Assembly (NCBI RefSeq): GCF_001468135.1
Contig: NZ_LNYU01000054.1
Location: 21,694 to 62,534 of the forward strand
Source of the DNA: Legionella santicrucis
Lineage (GTDB): Bacteria > Pseudomonadota > Gammaproteobacteria > Legionellales > Legionellaceae
DNA: 40,841 nucleotides
Reading direction: 5' to 3'
The notes below the pieces were generated by a model. The model searched no databases and was not told the DNA's origin. It worked only from the letters and a program-made list of their open reading frames with translations. The position numbers and the translations under genes were made by a program. Below, in pieces: positions 1 to 9,400 of this stretch (within the stretch, counting starts at the first letter, position 1; each line of letters begins with the position of its first letter).

Positions 1-538
1 CTGCGATCATTTGTCCGTGCATTCCTGCTACCATTACAACCTCATAACAACCACTTAATGCAGCATTAACTTGAATCACGCGAGGATCAATCCTACGTGC
101 TTCCTTATCGATTGCTTCTAATAAAGCGATTTTTTCATGTTTACTCATACCTTCAATGGGATTTAAACCTTGATAACGGTTTACCGCGGCACTTTTTACA
201 TGGATGGATTGAGTTGGCATAGAACCCGTCAGTGCAATGGAACGTGCTGCATCAGCTGCTCGCAACATCGACGGCAATAAAATATCATCGCAATAAGCGA
301 AGCCTGTTTTATCACCACTAACTGCCCGAATACCTACCCCTTTATCCAAAGAAAAACTACCACTTTTCACTACTGAATCCTCTAGATACCAAGACTCATA
401 ATGGCAACTTTGAAAATAAAGATCTGCATCATCAATATGATGATTCATCATGGTTTTAAATAATTTTTCAATCCCTGTCTCATCCAAAGCAGCAGGAGCC
501 AATAAAATTTTTTTCGCTGTAATCAGTGCTTCTGTCAT
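1..538 (-). CDS. tldD: TldD metalloprotease, N-terminal part (runs off the window)
   Basis: This is the first 179 codons of a TldD-type protein, starting at an ATG at 538 and still open at base 1. TldD pairs with TldE/PmbA to form a zinc metalloprotease that degrades unfolded peptides and matures some modified peptides. The visible part carries the typical TldD N-terminal domain, including the stretch reading SVVKSGSF, then DKGVGIRAV and SGDKTGFAYCDD, which are hallmarks of the family. The HExxxH zinc motif lies beyond the window edge. It sits 58 bases downstream of the nitrilase-family gene on the same strand; nit-tldD adjacency is common in gammaproteobacteria, so the two are probably co-transcribed from the promoter at 1450-1478. 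The identification rests on recognisable sequence; the truncation is only the window boundary. Confidence 0.9.
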   Translation of the reverse strand, partial: MTEALITAKKILLAPAALDETGIEKLFKTMMNHHIDDADLYFQSCHYESWYLEDSVVKSGSFSLDKGVGIRAVSGDKTGFAYCDDILLPSMLRAADAARSIALTGSMPTQSIHVKSAAVNRYQGLNPIEGMSKHEKIALLEAIDKEARRIDPRVIQVNAALSGCYEVVMVAGMHGQMIA

Positions 539-596
539 TTAATTACCTATAATAAAATATTTATCAAATTTAAACTGTACTAAGCAGGCTTTATAT

Positions 597-1406
597 CTAT
601 AAGTTTAATACATGATGGTCTAAACAAGGGAATTTTTGGCGTAAATCTTGCTGATTTTTTAAATCAATATCTGCAGTAACAATACCAACACCTGTTTCTT
701 TTTGTACAAGTACCTTACCCCAAGAATCAACAATCATGCTATGACCATAGGTAGATCGTCCATTTTCATGGACCCCACCTTGGTTTGCTGCCAATACATA
801 ACACAGATTTTCAATGGCTCTTGCCCGTAATAAGATATCCCAATGCGCAAGACCTGTTGCTGCTGTAAATGCAGAGGGAACAGTAAACAACTGAGCCCCA
901 TGAAACATTAATTGCTGATAAAGTTCAGGGAAACGTAAATCATAACAAACAGTTAAACCTATTTTTCCAATTGGCGTATCAACAAGAGCAAGCTCATGCC
1001 CACGCTCAATAGATGAAGATTCCATGTAAGATTCGTGGGGTGATACGTGAACATCAAATAAATGAATTTTATCATAACGCGCGGCGCATTTACCTTGTTC
1101 ATCATAAACAAGGCAACTGGCGCGAACCTTAGATCCTGAACTTTTCAGAGGAATAGTCCCGGCAATTATCCATAAACCTAACTGCTTTGCTAATTGGCTA
1201 ATTTTTTGTTGGATTGGGCCTTGGCCATAGACTTCCCCTATCTCCAATTTGTCCGCCTCATGTAATCCCATAAATGCAAAATTTTCAGGCAAAAGAATAA
1301 GATCAGATTGAGCCTCATGTGCTTGGAGTACCAGTTTTTCTACTTGTTGCAAGTTATCAGTGACTTTTGCTGAGGAAACCATTTGTATTAATGCTGCCCG
1401 CGCCAT
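597..1406 (-). CDS. Carbon-nitrogen hydrolase (nitrilase superfamily, Nit/YbeM type)
   Basis: A 269-aa cytoplasmic amidohydrolase of the nitrilase superfamily, probably an omega-amidase or deaminated-glutathione amidase. The Glu-Lys-Cys catalytic triad is visible: E41 in LLPENFAF, K113 in YDKIHLFDV, and C154 in TVCYDLRFPELYQ. The start was placed at the ATG at 1406 because GGGGA lies about 6 bases upstream; the same frame can be read from a TTG at 1418, but that would put this site inside the gene. The length matches the family (about 270 aa). It is followed by tldD on the same strand and preceded by a good sigma70-like promoter, so it is likely the first gene of a nit-tldD transcript. The exact substrate cannot be read from the sequence. 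Confidence 0.9.
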   Translation of the reverse strand: MARAALIQMVSSAKVTDNLQQVEKLVLQAHEAQSDLILLPENFAFMGLHEADKLEIGEVYGQGPIQQKISQLAKQLGLWIIAGTIPLKSSGSKVRASCLVYDEQGKCAARYDKIHLFDVHVSPHESYMESSSIERGHELALVDTPIGKIGLTVCYDLRFPELYQQLMFHGAQLFTVPSAFTAATGLAHWDILLRARAIENLCYVLAANQGGVHENGRSTYGHSMIVDSWGKVLVQKETGVGIVTADIDLKNQQDLRQKFPCLDHHVLNL

Positions 1407-1449
1407 ATAAATCCCCAATTTATGACATCAAACTGTCGAACTAATGCCT

Positions 1450-1478
1450 ATTGTAGACATAGGATACAATAATGTAAA
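1450..1478 (-). promoter_or_regulatory. Probable sigma70 promoter of the nit-tldD operon
   Basis: On the minus strand, TTTACA (1473-1478) and TACAAT (1450-1455) are separated by exactly 17 bases, 44 bases upstream of the hydrolase start codon. Five of six bases match consensus in the -10 and four in the -35. The ATTGTA/TACAAT arms that look like an inverted repeat here are partly the -10 itself, so I do not call a separate operator. Confidence 0.5.
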
Positions 1479-1692
1479 ACATAGCAAAACTGAGCGTTGC
1501 TTGTTTTGAGTTATACTGTATGCCTGAATTTATAATTTATTTCACTTTATAAATAGACAATTATTTATTCACTAGCCTATCCTCTAAATTTTGTCTGGCG
1601 CAAAATAGTTCGCTAAGTTCCGTGATTTACTTAAAGAGTCTTAGAATTAATGAGTATTATTGAATTTAAAATAAAAATAATAGGTTTTAGAC

Positions 1693-1721
1693 TTGAAATA
1701 TGGGAAACTTACCCTTAGATA
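1693..1721 (+). promoter_or_regulatory. Probable promoter of the YccA-like gene
   Basis: TTGAAA (1693-1698) and TAGATA (1716-1721) are spaced by 17 bases and lie about 40 bases upstream of the ATG at 1761. The gene also has a strong ribosome-binding site, AGAGGAG. The remainder of the 354-base gap between the divergent genes (1407-1760) shows no coding sequence. Confidence 0.4.
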
Positions 1722-1760
1722 TGCTAGACTAAATATATAGAAAAAGAGGAGATCTAAACA

Positions 1761-2435
1761 ATGAATCAAAATAATGTCACTGTACTTACGAGACGTAATG
1801 AATCTGTACTCGCAAGCAACAAAGTATTGCGTAATACTTATCTATTACTGAGTCTAACCTTTTTCTTCAGTGCTTTTATGGCCTATATCTCCCTTACAAG
1901 TGGCGCTCGGCCGATGAACCCCCTACTTATGATAGTTGGCGTTTATGGGTTAATGTTTTTAACTCAAGCATTGCGCAATAGTGTTTGGGGCTTAGTAAGT
2001 GTTTTTGCTTTCACCGGATTTCTAGGTTATACGCTAGGTCCAGTGCTTAATTTTTACATCAGTAGTTTTACAAACGGGCCGCAATTAATCGCTACTGCTT
2101 TAGGCGGTACGGGTATGATTTTCTTTGCATTATCAGGTTATGCACTAACTACTAGAAAAGATTTTAGTTTTCTTGGTGGATTTCTTTTTGTAGGTGTAAT
2201 GGTAGCATTTTTAGCAATGATTGCAGGAATTTTCATTCATATTCCCGCATTACAACTAGCTATTTCTGCCGCTTTTATTCTCATTTCTTCCGGATTAATT
2301 TTGCTACAAACCAGTGAAATTATTCATGGAGGAGAAACAAATTATATTTCAGCTACAGTAGGTCTTTTCGTATCTATATACAACTTATTTGTGAGCTTGC
2401 TTAACATATTAAGCGCCTTTTCTGGTCGCGACTAG
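1761..2435 (+). CDS. Bax inhibitor-1/YccA family inner-membrane protein
   Basis: A 224-aa polytopic membrane protein. After a polar N-terminus (residues 1-24) there are about seven hydrophobic segments spread over residues 25-218, as in the TMBIM/Bax inhibitor-1 family. The E. coli relative YccA is a substrate and modulator of the FtsH protease in complex with HflKC; BI-1 relatives such as BsYetJ conduct calcium. The start is supported by AGAGGAG seven bases upstream. The gene is a single transcription unit, with a promoter at 1693-1721 and a strong intrinsic terminator right after the stop. The family assignment comes from the length, the membrane layout and conserved stretches such as FTGFLGYTLGP and FALSGYALTTRKDFSF. 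Calcium transport is only a possibility here. Confidence 0.88.
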   Translation: MNQNNVTVLTRRNESVLASNKVLRNTYLLLSLTFFFSAFMAYISLTSGARPMNPLLMIVGVYGLMFLTQALRNSVWGLVSVFAFTGFLGYTLGPVLNFYISSFTNGPQLIATALGGTGMIFFALSGYALTTRKDFSFLGGFLFVGVMVAFLAMIAGIFIHIPALQLAISAAFILISSGLILLQTSEIIHGGETNYISATVGLFVSIYNLFVSLLNILSAFSGRD

Positions 2436-2455
2436 TTATCAGTCTCCTCTACCTG

Positions 2456-2487
2456 AATCCCGGTTGTTTATCGCCGGGATTTTTTTT
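2456..2487 (+). terminator. Rho-independent terminator of the YccA-like gene
   Basis: An 8-bp perfect GC-rich stem (AATCCCGG at 2456-2463 pairing with CCGGGATT at 2474-2481) with a 10-base loop runs straight into a run of T, 20 bases past the stop codon. Confidence 0.9.
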
Positions 2488-2523
2488 ATCTGAATAGTTC
2501 ATTTGGAAATACTAAATATAAAA

Positions 2524-2869
2524 TTATAGATTAATTGCACTGAAAGAGTTCGTTAAGAACTTTTCTAAACGCCCCATTATCTTCTCAAAATCAGCTTCAT
2601 TGTTACTTAGTATCGCTATTGTAAAATCATATTCAGAGGAAATACCCTATTGCTCACGATATTTTTAATAAAACCGTCTAATTGGACTTATATTAAACAA
2701 CTCGATCAGATTAAATTGTTTAGAAATACTTATCGTATAATAATCCTTATGCTAGACGTTAGTGGAAAATATACACGTGATTTGCTGAGATGAAATCAGT
2801 ATTGATTAATTGATAACATTTTAATACGATGAAATAGATGGTGATCTTTTTATTTATCATTTTTAACAT
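2524..2869 (-). pseudogene. Decayed gene of unknown family
   Basis: Read on the minus strand, this gap holds a coding-like remnant broken by frameshift and stops. An ATG at 2869 opens 36 clean codons (about 2869-2760). After a shift of frame the reading continues as HKDYYTISISKQF, then LFNISPIRRFY, a stop, KYREQ, a stop, and finally 40 uninterrupted codons (starting GISSEYDFTIA and including IMGRLEKFLTNSF) to a TAA at 2524-2526. The amino-acid composition and the way the pieces join in order argue for a real former protein of at least 110 residues. I do not recognise the family; it may have been a small regulator. It lies between the YccA terminator and a small secreted-protein gene on the other strand. 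Confidence 0.5.
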
Positions 2870-2916
2870 CTAAGAGCCGTTGACAACAGCCCTTAATATA
2901 TTTAATAGGACAACAT

Positions 2917-3291
2917 GTGAAAAAAATAATCTCGTTCTTTTTATATAGCATAACAATACTAGGCTATGCTCAAACCTGCCCAACAGTAAATGAGTTATTG
3001 GTGAAAGGAGGTACAAATTATTATGTTGTTCCACCACCTGGATGGAACCTTGTAGTAAATGATAAAAGCCCTGGACAGAAAGATTTAGTTTTCAGAGTGG
3101 CAGCATGGGGTGATCATAAACATCCAAGCGATAAAGTTAGATGTCATTATTACCACAGCGTTTCAGCGGAGCATGTTCAGCTCGAAACTGTAGCGTTTAT
3201 AGAAGAATCAAGAGTTCCATGGGGTGGAAACGATCACTATCAATTATGTGTTAGCCGTTCTGATAATGTAAATGAATGCCGATTTGGTTAG
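2917..3291 (+). CDS. Small secreted cysteine-containing protein, unknown function
   Basis: A 124-aa protein with a clear Sec signal peptide: KK at residues 2-3, a hydrophobic core from I4 to L15, and a likely signal peptidase I site after GYA at residue 18. The mature part of about 105 residues begins with CPTV and has four cysteines (21 and three in the second half), enough for two disulfides in the periplasm or outside the cell. The start is GTG at 2917, supported by AGGA six bases upstream; the ATG two bases earlier is out of frame and hits a stop at once. The CP-beginning mature part and the tryptophan-containing core (PPPGWNLVVND) remind me of DUF3757-type small proteins, but this is a weak impression. 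No partner gene is adjacent. Confidence 0.7.
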   Translation: MKKIISFFLYSITILGYAQTCPTVNELLVKGGTNYYVVPPPGWNLVVNDKSPGQKDLVFRVAAWGDHKHPSDKVRCHYYHSVSAEHVQLETVAFIEESRVPWGGNDHYQLCVSRSDNVNECRFG

Positions 3292-3369
3292 GTACTGAAT
3301 CTTAACCATTCAAATAACGAAAATATCCCGAAAATACGCACAGAGCCACCTACTATGCTCCGTATATTT

Positions 3370-3419
3370 TAGCCTGGGTACAGCGTAGAAAAACCTTAAG
3401 TTCGGCTGTACCCAGGCTA
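3370..3419. repeat. REP-like long inverted repeat
   Basis: TAGCCTGGGTACAGC (3370-3384) is repeated as its exact reverse complement at 3405-3419, with a 20-base loop. The GC-rich CCTGGGTAC arms stand out in AT-rich flanks. No T-run follows on either strand, so a simple intrinsic terminator is unlikely; it resembles intergenic REP/BIME-type palindromes. It lies between a convergent secreted-protein gene and the korA stump. Confidence 0.6.
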
Positions 3420-3534
3420 TCAATGCATCCAAACAAAGTGAAAAATCCTGCAGAGATCTGTTCTCTGTAATTTAACCCCAAATTTGACACCTATACGTAA
3501 AAATGGAGGGTTTAAAAAGCAACAGACATTGCTA

Positions 3535-3768
3535 CTAGAGGCTTCTTCTTATAACATAATCTTTAATAGATCCATCCGCTGCTAATTGAAAACCAGCGAC
3601 TCCCGCTACTGTACCTGCCGGAGCCCTGATTTCTGCAGGAAAATCGGGTAAAGTTCGTACATCACGTCCAGTAAGTGCGGCACTAAGAGTAAGTTGTTCA
3701 CCAACCAATTGCACTCCATCGCCAGAATCCCCAGTAATCCGAATTACAATCACGTCAGTTGTTGACAT
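3535..3768 (-). pseudogene. korA: KorA N-terminal stump (2-oxoacid:ferredoxin oxidoreductase alpha subunit)
   Basis: The 77 codons match the start of the gamma domain at the N-terminus of 2-oxoglutarate:ferredoxin oxidoreductase subunit alpha: [13 protein letters not shown], then [15 protein letters not shown] and VAGVAGFQL are unmistakable. A complete KorA is roughly 600 residues, so almost 90% is missing. The similarity stops after GFQL and the frame ends 15 codons later with an unrelated tail. The ATG at 3768 overlaps the last 14 bases of pdxJ, the arrangement expected of an intact pdxJ-korA operon. I see no korA-like sequence further downstream before the REP-like hairpin, so the remainder has been deleted rather than frameshifted. 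A stable product with function is unlikely. Confidence 0.8.
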
Positions 3769-4501
3769 AAAGTCTTGCTTCTTGCATTAATTGGCGCATG
3801 TGCCTTACTGCCTCTTTCATTCCACAAAATAAAGCCCTAGCAATAATAGCATGGCCTATGTTAAGTTCATGCAACTCTTTTATAGCTGCAATAGACTGCA
3901 CGTTATGATAGTTGAGCCCATGACCCGCATTGACAATCAGATTTAAGTCTGCTGCATATTCTGCGGCGCGCTTAATTCGCTCTAATTCATACTGTTGCTG
4001 CTCAACCCCTGTTGCATCTGCATAACATCCTGTATGTAATTCAATTACAGGAGCACCTATTTCTGCAGCGGCCTTAATCTGTTCCAAATCAGGATCAATA
4101 AATAAAGATACTTCACTGCCCATCCCTTGCAAACGCCTCACGGCCTGTTCTACGATTTTTTGATGAGTAATAATATCTAAACCACCTTCAGTGGTTAACT
4201 CTTCTCGTTTTTCAGGAACTAAGCACGTGTGTTCAGGAGAAATCTCTTCGGCAAAATGAAGCATTGCCTCAGTAACTGCTAATTCAAGATTCATTCGCGT
4301 TTGTAGCACTTGTCTAATTAAACGAACATCGCGGGCTTGTATATGCCGTAAATCCTCTCTCATATGCAAGGTGATCCCATCTGCGCCCGCTTCTTCTGCA
4401 TCAATCGCGGCTTGAACAGGATCTGGATAACGAGTACCACGCGCCTGACGTACAGTAGCGATATGATCAATATTAACACCCAATAATATCGGCTTATTCA
4501 T
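3755..4501 (-). CDS. pdxJ: Pyridoxine 5'-phosphate synthase PdxJ
   Basis: A 248-aa TIM-barrel enzyme that condenses 3-amino-1-hydroxyacetone 1-phosphate with deoxyxylulose 5-phosphate, the ring-closing step of DXP-dependent vitamin B6 synthesis. Family signatures are visible at [16 protein letters not shown] (residues 8-23), [15 protein letters not shown] in the phosphate and active-site region, [15 protein letters not shown], and the C-terminal [11 protein letters not shown]. The length is normal. It is the third gene of the leftward era-recO-pdxJ group, 96 bases after recO, and the korA stump begins inside its last codons. The start at ATG 4501 gives the usual N-terminus, with AAGG a few bases upstream. 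Confidence 0.97.
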   Translation of the reverse strand: MNKPILLGVNIDHIATVRQARGTRYPDPVQAAIDAEEAGADGITLHMREDLRHIQARDVRLIRQVLQTRMNLELAVTEAMLHFAEEISPEHTCLVPEKREELTTEGGLDIITHQKIVEQAVRRLQGMGSEVSLFIDPDLEQIKAAAEIGAPVIELHTGCYADATGVEQQQYELERIKRAAEYAADLNLIVNAGHGLNYHNVQSIAAIKELHELNIGHAIIARALFCGMKEAVRHMRQLMQEARLYVNN

Positions 4502-4597
4502 TCTACACCTTAGCTATTAAAATTAAGAGTATACGGTCCATCCGGAGTTAAAGACAAGTTGATTCAATATCAGCTGCACGCTTCGTGACGTGATAAC

Positions 4598-5290
4598 TTA
4601 TTTAGCTTCAGCAAAATACAAAGCCCGCGATTTAATCTCACGCCCTCCTACGAGATGATCTATAGCCTGACGCATAATTATTTTTGCTGATTTAAGATAA
4701 GTTGCTTCACTTAAATCATCTTGTGCCAACGCAAGAATATGATCACCAGGGATGCCTCCACTATCGATAACAAATCCTTCACCTGCAACAAATTGATAAT
4801 ATAAATCAGCAACAATTAAATTTTCGGTTCTAGCTTCCTGTGTTAATGAAAAAGAATAACCACAAGTTCGCAGCAAGGTCCATTCAAAACGTCTTAACAG
4901 AGCTTCTAACACCAATCTATCTTTTGTTGAGACCAAGTTATTTAAAGTAAATAAATAAGCATCAAACAACATCGAGTCAGAATAATTGGGACTTAGAGCA
5001 TAATAAAGAACTTCATTGATATATAAACCTGCAAAAAGAGCATTGCCTATAAGTGGCAATGTTGGTGAAATGCTTTCAATAGATTGTATGTAATATCGCT
5101 CATAACGCTCAGTAATATTGAGCCATAAAGGAGTAAAAGCTTGTAAAAGTGCCTGTTTTTTAGGAGCACGCCCCCCTTTACAAAGGCATTGAATTACCCC
5201 CAATTCACGCGTCAAAAAACTAACTCGGGCACTGGTGTCTCCAGACCATTGTTTGTGTAACACCCATGCCTGTATCGTTCTAATGGTCAT
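4598..5290 (-). CDS. recO: DNA repair protein RecO
   Basis: A 230-aa RecO, the mediator that with RecR loads RecA on SSB-coated single-stranded DNA in the RecFOR recombination pathway. The N-terminal OB-fold (about residues 1-80) shows the typical AWVLHKQWSGDTSARVSFLT and GVIQCLCKGGRAPKK stretches; the remaining helical domain contains LLRRFEWTLLRTCGY. As in many gammaproteobacteria there is no complete cysteine zinc cluster. The ATG at 5290 overlaps the 3' end of era by 11 bases, so translation is likely coupled. The order era-recO-pdxJ is the conserved one. Confidence 0.95.
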   Translation of the reverse strand: MTIRTIQAWVLHKQWSGDTSARVSFLTRELGVIQCLCKGGRAPKKQALLQAFTPLWLNITERYERYYIQSIESISPTLPLIGNALFAGLYINEVLYYALSPNYSDSMLFDAYLFTLNNLVSTKDRLVLEALLRRFEWTLLRTCGYSFSLTQEARTENLIVADLYYQFVAGEGFVIDSGGIPGDHILALAQDDLSEATYLKSAKIIMRQAIDHLVGGREIKSRALYFAEAK

Positions 5291-6167
5291 AGCCGAGTTG
5301 TTTTAAAATCCGCTCATCATCTGACCAGCCCGACTTCACCTTACACCAGCATTGAAGAAAAACCTTCTTGCCTAATAATTTTTCCATATCTATTCTGGCA
5401 GTGGTTGCTATTTCTTTTAACTTTTGCCCTTTATCACCAATAATCATGCGTTTATGATTATCTTTATCAACTAATATCAATGCATGAATACGTATAAGCG
5501 TACCCTCATCCTTAAACGATTCAATATCTACAGTGACAGAATAAGGCAATTCTTGCCCACAGAAGCGGAATATTTTTTCACGTATAAGCTCCGCACACAA
5601 AAATTTTGTGGATCGATCAGTTAATTGATCATCTGGAAACAAATGCGGCCCTTCAGGTAAATAAGCCTGTAATTTTGCCTGTAATTCATCAACCTGCATC
5701 CCTGTTTTTGCCGATATAGGAATAATTGCTGCAAACTCGTGTTTTGCACTCATTTGCTCCATCCAGGGCAACAATTGATCTTTGTCATCAATTTTATCCA
5801 CTTTATTTACCACCAACAGGCTGGGTACTTTGGCTTGTTTCACCAAACTTAGAACATATTCATCTTCGTCCTTCCAATGAGTACCATCAACTAAAAAAGC
5901 GATCACATCTACATCACGTAATACACTAATCGCTGTTTTATTCATCATACGATTCATTGCTTTCTTGTTTCCTTGGTGAATACCAGGTGTATCCACGTAA
6001 ACAAATTGATAATCACCTTCAGTACATATACCTAAAATACTGTGCCGCGTTGTTTGCGGCTTTCTTGAGGTAATGCTTAGCTTTTGCTGCAAAATACAAT
6101 TAAGTAATGTTGATTTGCCCACGTTAGGCCTACCAACTAAGGCGATATAGCCACAATAACTTGTCAT
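5280..6167 (-). CDS. era: GTPase Era
   Basis: A 295-aa Ras-like GTPase that binds the 3' end of 16S rRNA and assists 30S subunit maturation. The G motifs are GRPNVGKS (12-19), the G2 threonines in PQTTRHS (38-43), DTPG (59-62) and NKVD (121-124), followed by SAKTG as G5. The C-terminal KH domain is present, with IIGDKGQKLKEI in its RNA-binding loop around residue 243. AGGGA lies nine bases before the ATG. In most gammaproteobacteria era directly follows rnc and lepB; here there is no rnc upstream, and a divergent 1042-aa accessory gene occupies that side instead. Confidence 0.97.
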   Translation of the reverse strand: MTSYCGYIALVGRPNVGKSTLLNCILQQKLSITSRKPQTTRHSILGICTEGDYQFVYVDTPGIHQGNKKAMNRMMNKTAISVLRDVDVIAFLVDGTHWKDEDEYVLSLVKQAKVPSLLVVNKVDKIDDKDQLLPWMEQMSAKHEFAAIIPISAKTGMQVDELQAKLQAYLPEGPHLFPDDQLTDRSTKFLCAELIREKIFRFCGQELPYSVTVDIESFKDEGTLIRIHALILVDKDNHKRMIIGDKGQKLKEIATTARIDMEKLLGKKVFLQCWCKVKSGWSDDERILKQLGYDH

Positions 6168-6393
6168 TAATTAGATCCCTACTCGTATAACCATTCTGTT
6201 TGTCCTACATTACTATTAAGTAAAGAGGTACACTTTTTTAAATCTACATCCCACAGCAGCTCTAAGCAATCCTTTTTATCTCTCAGGACTTGTCTGCAAA
6301 ATGTCAATCATAAAAAGAACAGCTATTCTGTTTATTTTTAAAACATTGTATCAGTGACCCTATAAAATTTCTAGTTATACGGTTTGAGCCCAC

Positions 6394-6423
6394 TTGATAT
6401 TTCACTAAAAAACCAAGTATCCT
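6394..6423 (+). promoter_or_regulatory. Possible promoter of the 1042-aa gene
   Basis: TTGATA (6394-6399) and TATCCT (6418-6423) with 18-base spacing lie 29 bases before the ATG at 6452. The match is moderate. The divergent era promoter must also be in this 284-base gap, but I could not pick it out. Confidence 0.3.
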
Positions 6424-6451
6424 GTGCACTATGTGAACAACGGAAAGTTCT

Positions 6452-9400
6452 ATGCCTGATTTTGTAACTACGAATGGCCACACTCAAATTATTGTTCCCT
6501 TAACTATTACGCCCCATCGCCATCAGGCATTGCCTACGCTAACAGGCAGTCCCTTTAGCTATGAAGCAGGAACAGTATTATATGGCCATTATAATATGGA
6601 ATACCTTCTCCCTCGAGGCGACATACTTCGTTTAATCGCCAACCATAATCAAAAAACTGTACAGCTTATGTTATTCACACATCAACCGGACTTAATTCAA
6701 CTTCTTCCGGGAGATCGACCTTCTTCATTAGTAGCAAATGTAATAAGTAAAATTCATCGCTACTGTATACGATCTGCAAGTTACAGCCATCCCCTGACAT
6801 CGATACAAGAACAAAAACTGAAACTCGCTAATGAATGCATTAACTCATTGAAAAAATTGTTGAAAAAAGAACGGCGATTAAACAGTCAAGATCATGAGGG
6901 TCACGAAGCATTAAGAAGAAAAGTAATTGAAATTATAGGATATTGTTCCGATCAAAATCGCTTATTAGCAACATATCCTTTAATATCAGAAGGATATCTA
7001 GGCAACATTCTTTATGAGGCTCATAAAACAGCGCAACATTATTCCTTTAATCGTGTTTATTCAGTATCACGACAAGATCAAATGGATTTTAGCAAAATAA
7101 TAAAATCAGGTACACAACAAGAATTACCCTGTCTTGTTTGGGATAGTGAGCTCCATATAGGACATAATAATAAAGATTTAGATGATGCTTTAAGAGTGAT
7201 TTGTGATTACTATAAATTACCCCCAGCAACCAAGCTAAGTGATGTTCCAGCAAACAGATTTGCACAACTCACAACATTTTTCAGTAAATTATGGGATGAT
7301 GGTCATGATTGGATCAATTACTTGGCTATGGACACTAAACCCGAGCATAAAACAGAAATACAACAACGCCTGGATGGGGTTACTATAACTCAGATAAGTC
7401 CTTACTATCGATTACAAGGATTTCCACAAATAGGTTATCTTGATTTAAAAAGCCTAATCTACAGACTCACCAATATTTCCAGCGAACCAATTCTTGCAAA
7501 AAACATGAAACATGCAAAAAAAATAATAAGTCAATATCCTCATGGCAGCTGGGCAATTATTCCAAACCAAGAGCTTATTCTGATAAGACTAGAAAACAAA
7601 GTGGTGGAATTACGCTATTTTGTTCACGATAAACTTTTCTATCCATTACCAGAGGGACAAGATCTCTATACTCTGGGACAAATTAGTAAACGTCATCTCT
7701 ATTTACCTGAGCGGGCGAGTCTAAAGCTCAAAGCATTTATTTCACGTATTCCAGGATTTTTCAATAAATTTTACAAAAATATGCACCAATTTATTGCCCA
7801 TGATTTACAGGATGATTTTTTCAATCATATTCATGAAACACACATCCCAAAACCGATGAAACAAGATTCAGACGAACTCAATGAGCAAAGAGTTAAAATA
7901 CGAAACTCGCTTATTTTAGCCCTTGAAAATAAAGGATTTTTAACCACAGGCCAAACTTTGGAACAGTTTATTAAGGAGCAAATTAGCAAAAGTCCCTATG
8001 TAATTGCTCGGCCCAATCATCCTCCAAGCCCCCATCCTTATGATAATCCTATACATCGAGTTTTAGGAGTGATACGCCATGCCGCAGGCTTTTTTATAGA
8101 TATCAGTGAACAAAATCCCTTAATCGGCACTTTAGCAATGGCTGCATATGCATATGGCGGCGGCGCAATACTTGCTCCTGAATTACTCAAATCAATTTTA
8201 ACGAAACTTCATTTACATGGTTTAATTGCTGGCATTGAACCCACCCAAAAATTAGCGCATTGGATGAGTCATGGTACCATTTCTGAAGCAATTTCGGCAT
8301 CAGCAATCTACTGGCAAACTACGGTAGCGGGAGGTAATCTCGATAAGTTTTTTATTGAAGCAATCAGTGTACTCAAAGAAGATCCTGGAGAAATTGCGAT
8401 TATTGCATCCTTAGCTCTTGGCTTAGGATATAGTTTGACCAAGCTTATACCCTCCTTAGGAGAAGAAATGGGTGATTTTCCTTATACCAACTATGCAGCC
8501 TTAGGTGGAAAAGGCGGTGCTGCTCTATATGATACTATTATGCATCCAGGAGATGATTGGTTTCTTGGTACCTGTAAATGGTTATGCAAAGGCTTTGTTA
8601 CTTTAGGTAAATTATGCATCGCTCCTTTTTTTGAAGGCTATTATTATGGTTTGGATAACGGTTTTCTTAATGGATGGAAAAAAAGTGGGATTCTTCTTAA
8701 GAGTTTAAGCAAACAAATATTAGCGGCTAGTATTGATTTTGTTTTGGCCTTATTGACTATTCCACTACTTGAGTTAAGTGCTCTTTTAATTCACGTACCA
8801 TTTCGCGGCATTACTAATTTATTTACAAAAACTCTTGCTATTCTTGGTAATATTAGTGCATCTGGTGAGCTATTAATCTCTTTTTCTACAAGAAAACCAT
8901 CAGAAAACTTAATTGCTAATTTTAGATTTTCACCGCTTTATGGTTTTACCTGGCCTTTTGGACATTTTTCAGATAATCCATTTGTCAATGTTAGTATCAA
9001 TCTCATTCGTGCGCTCTATTTACCACCATTACAATTAATTAAAAACCTAGTTATGCTACCTATTCTTGATGTTATTTCTTTCTCCACTCGATTATTTCTT
9101 ACTGTTCTAGATCCGATAACTCGAATAATTACCTATGCTTTAGGCAGCGTATTAATTACAATAGGCGAAGCTTGGGATAATTCTTTCGGTATATTATTTG
9201 CAGCAAGTTCAAAAGGAATAGTCTCTGCATGTAATTGGATTGATAATAAGGCAAGCGCAGCAAAACAAACTGTATTATCATTCATTGAAAATCAAAGAGG
9301 TCAATTATATCACTGGGCTTTTGCACAAGAAGATCTTAAATCACACACTATGTTGGATGATGCAAAATATTATTCCAGCGATCCTAGACGCTACGAACTG

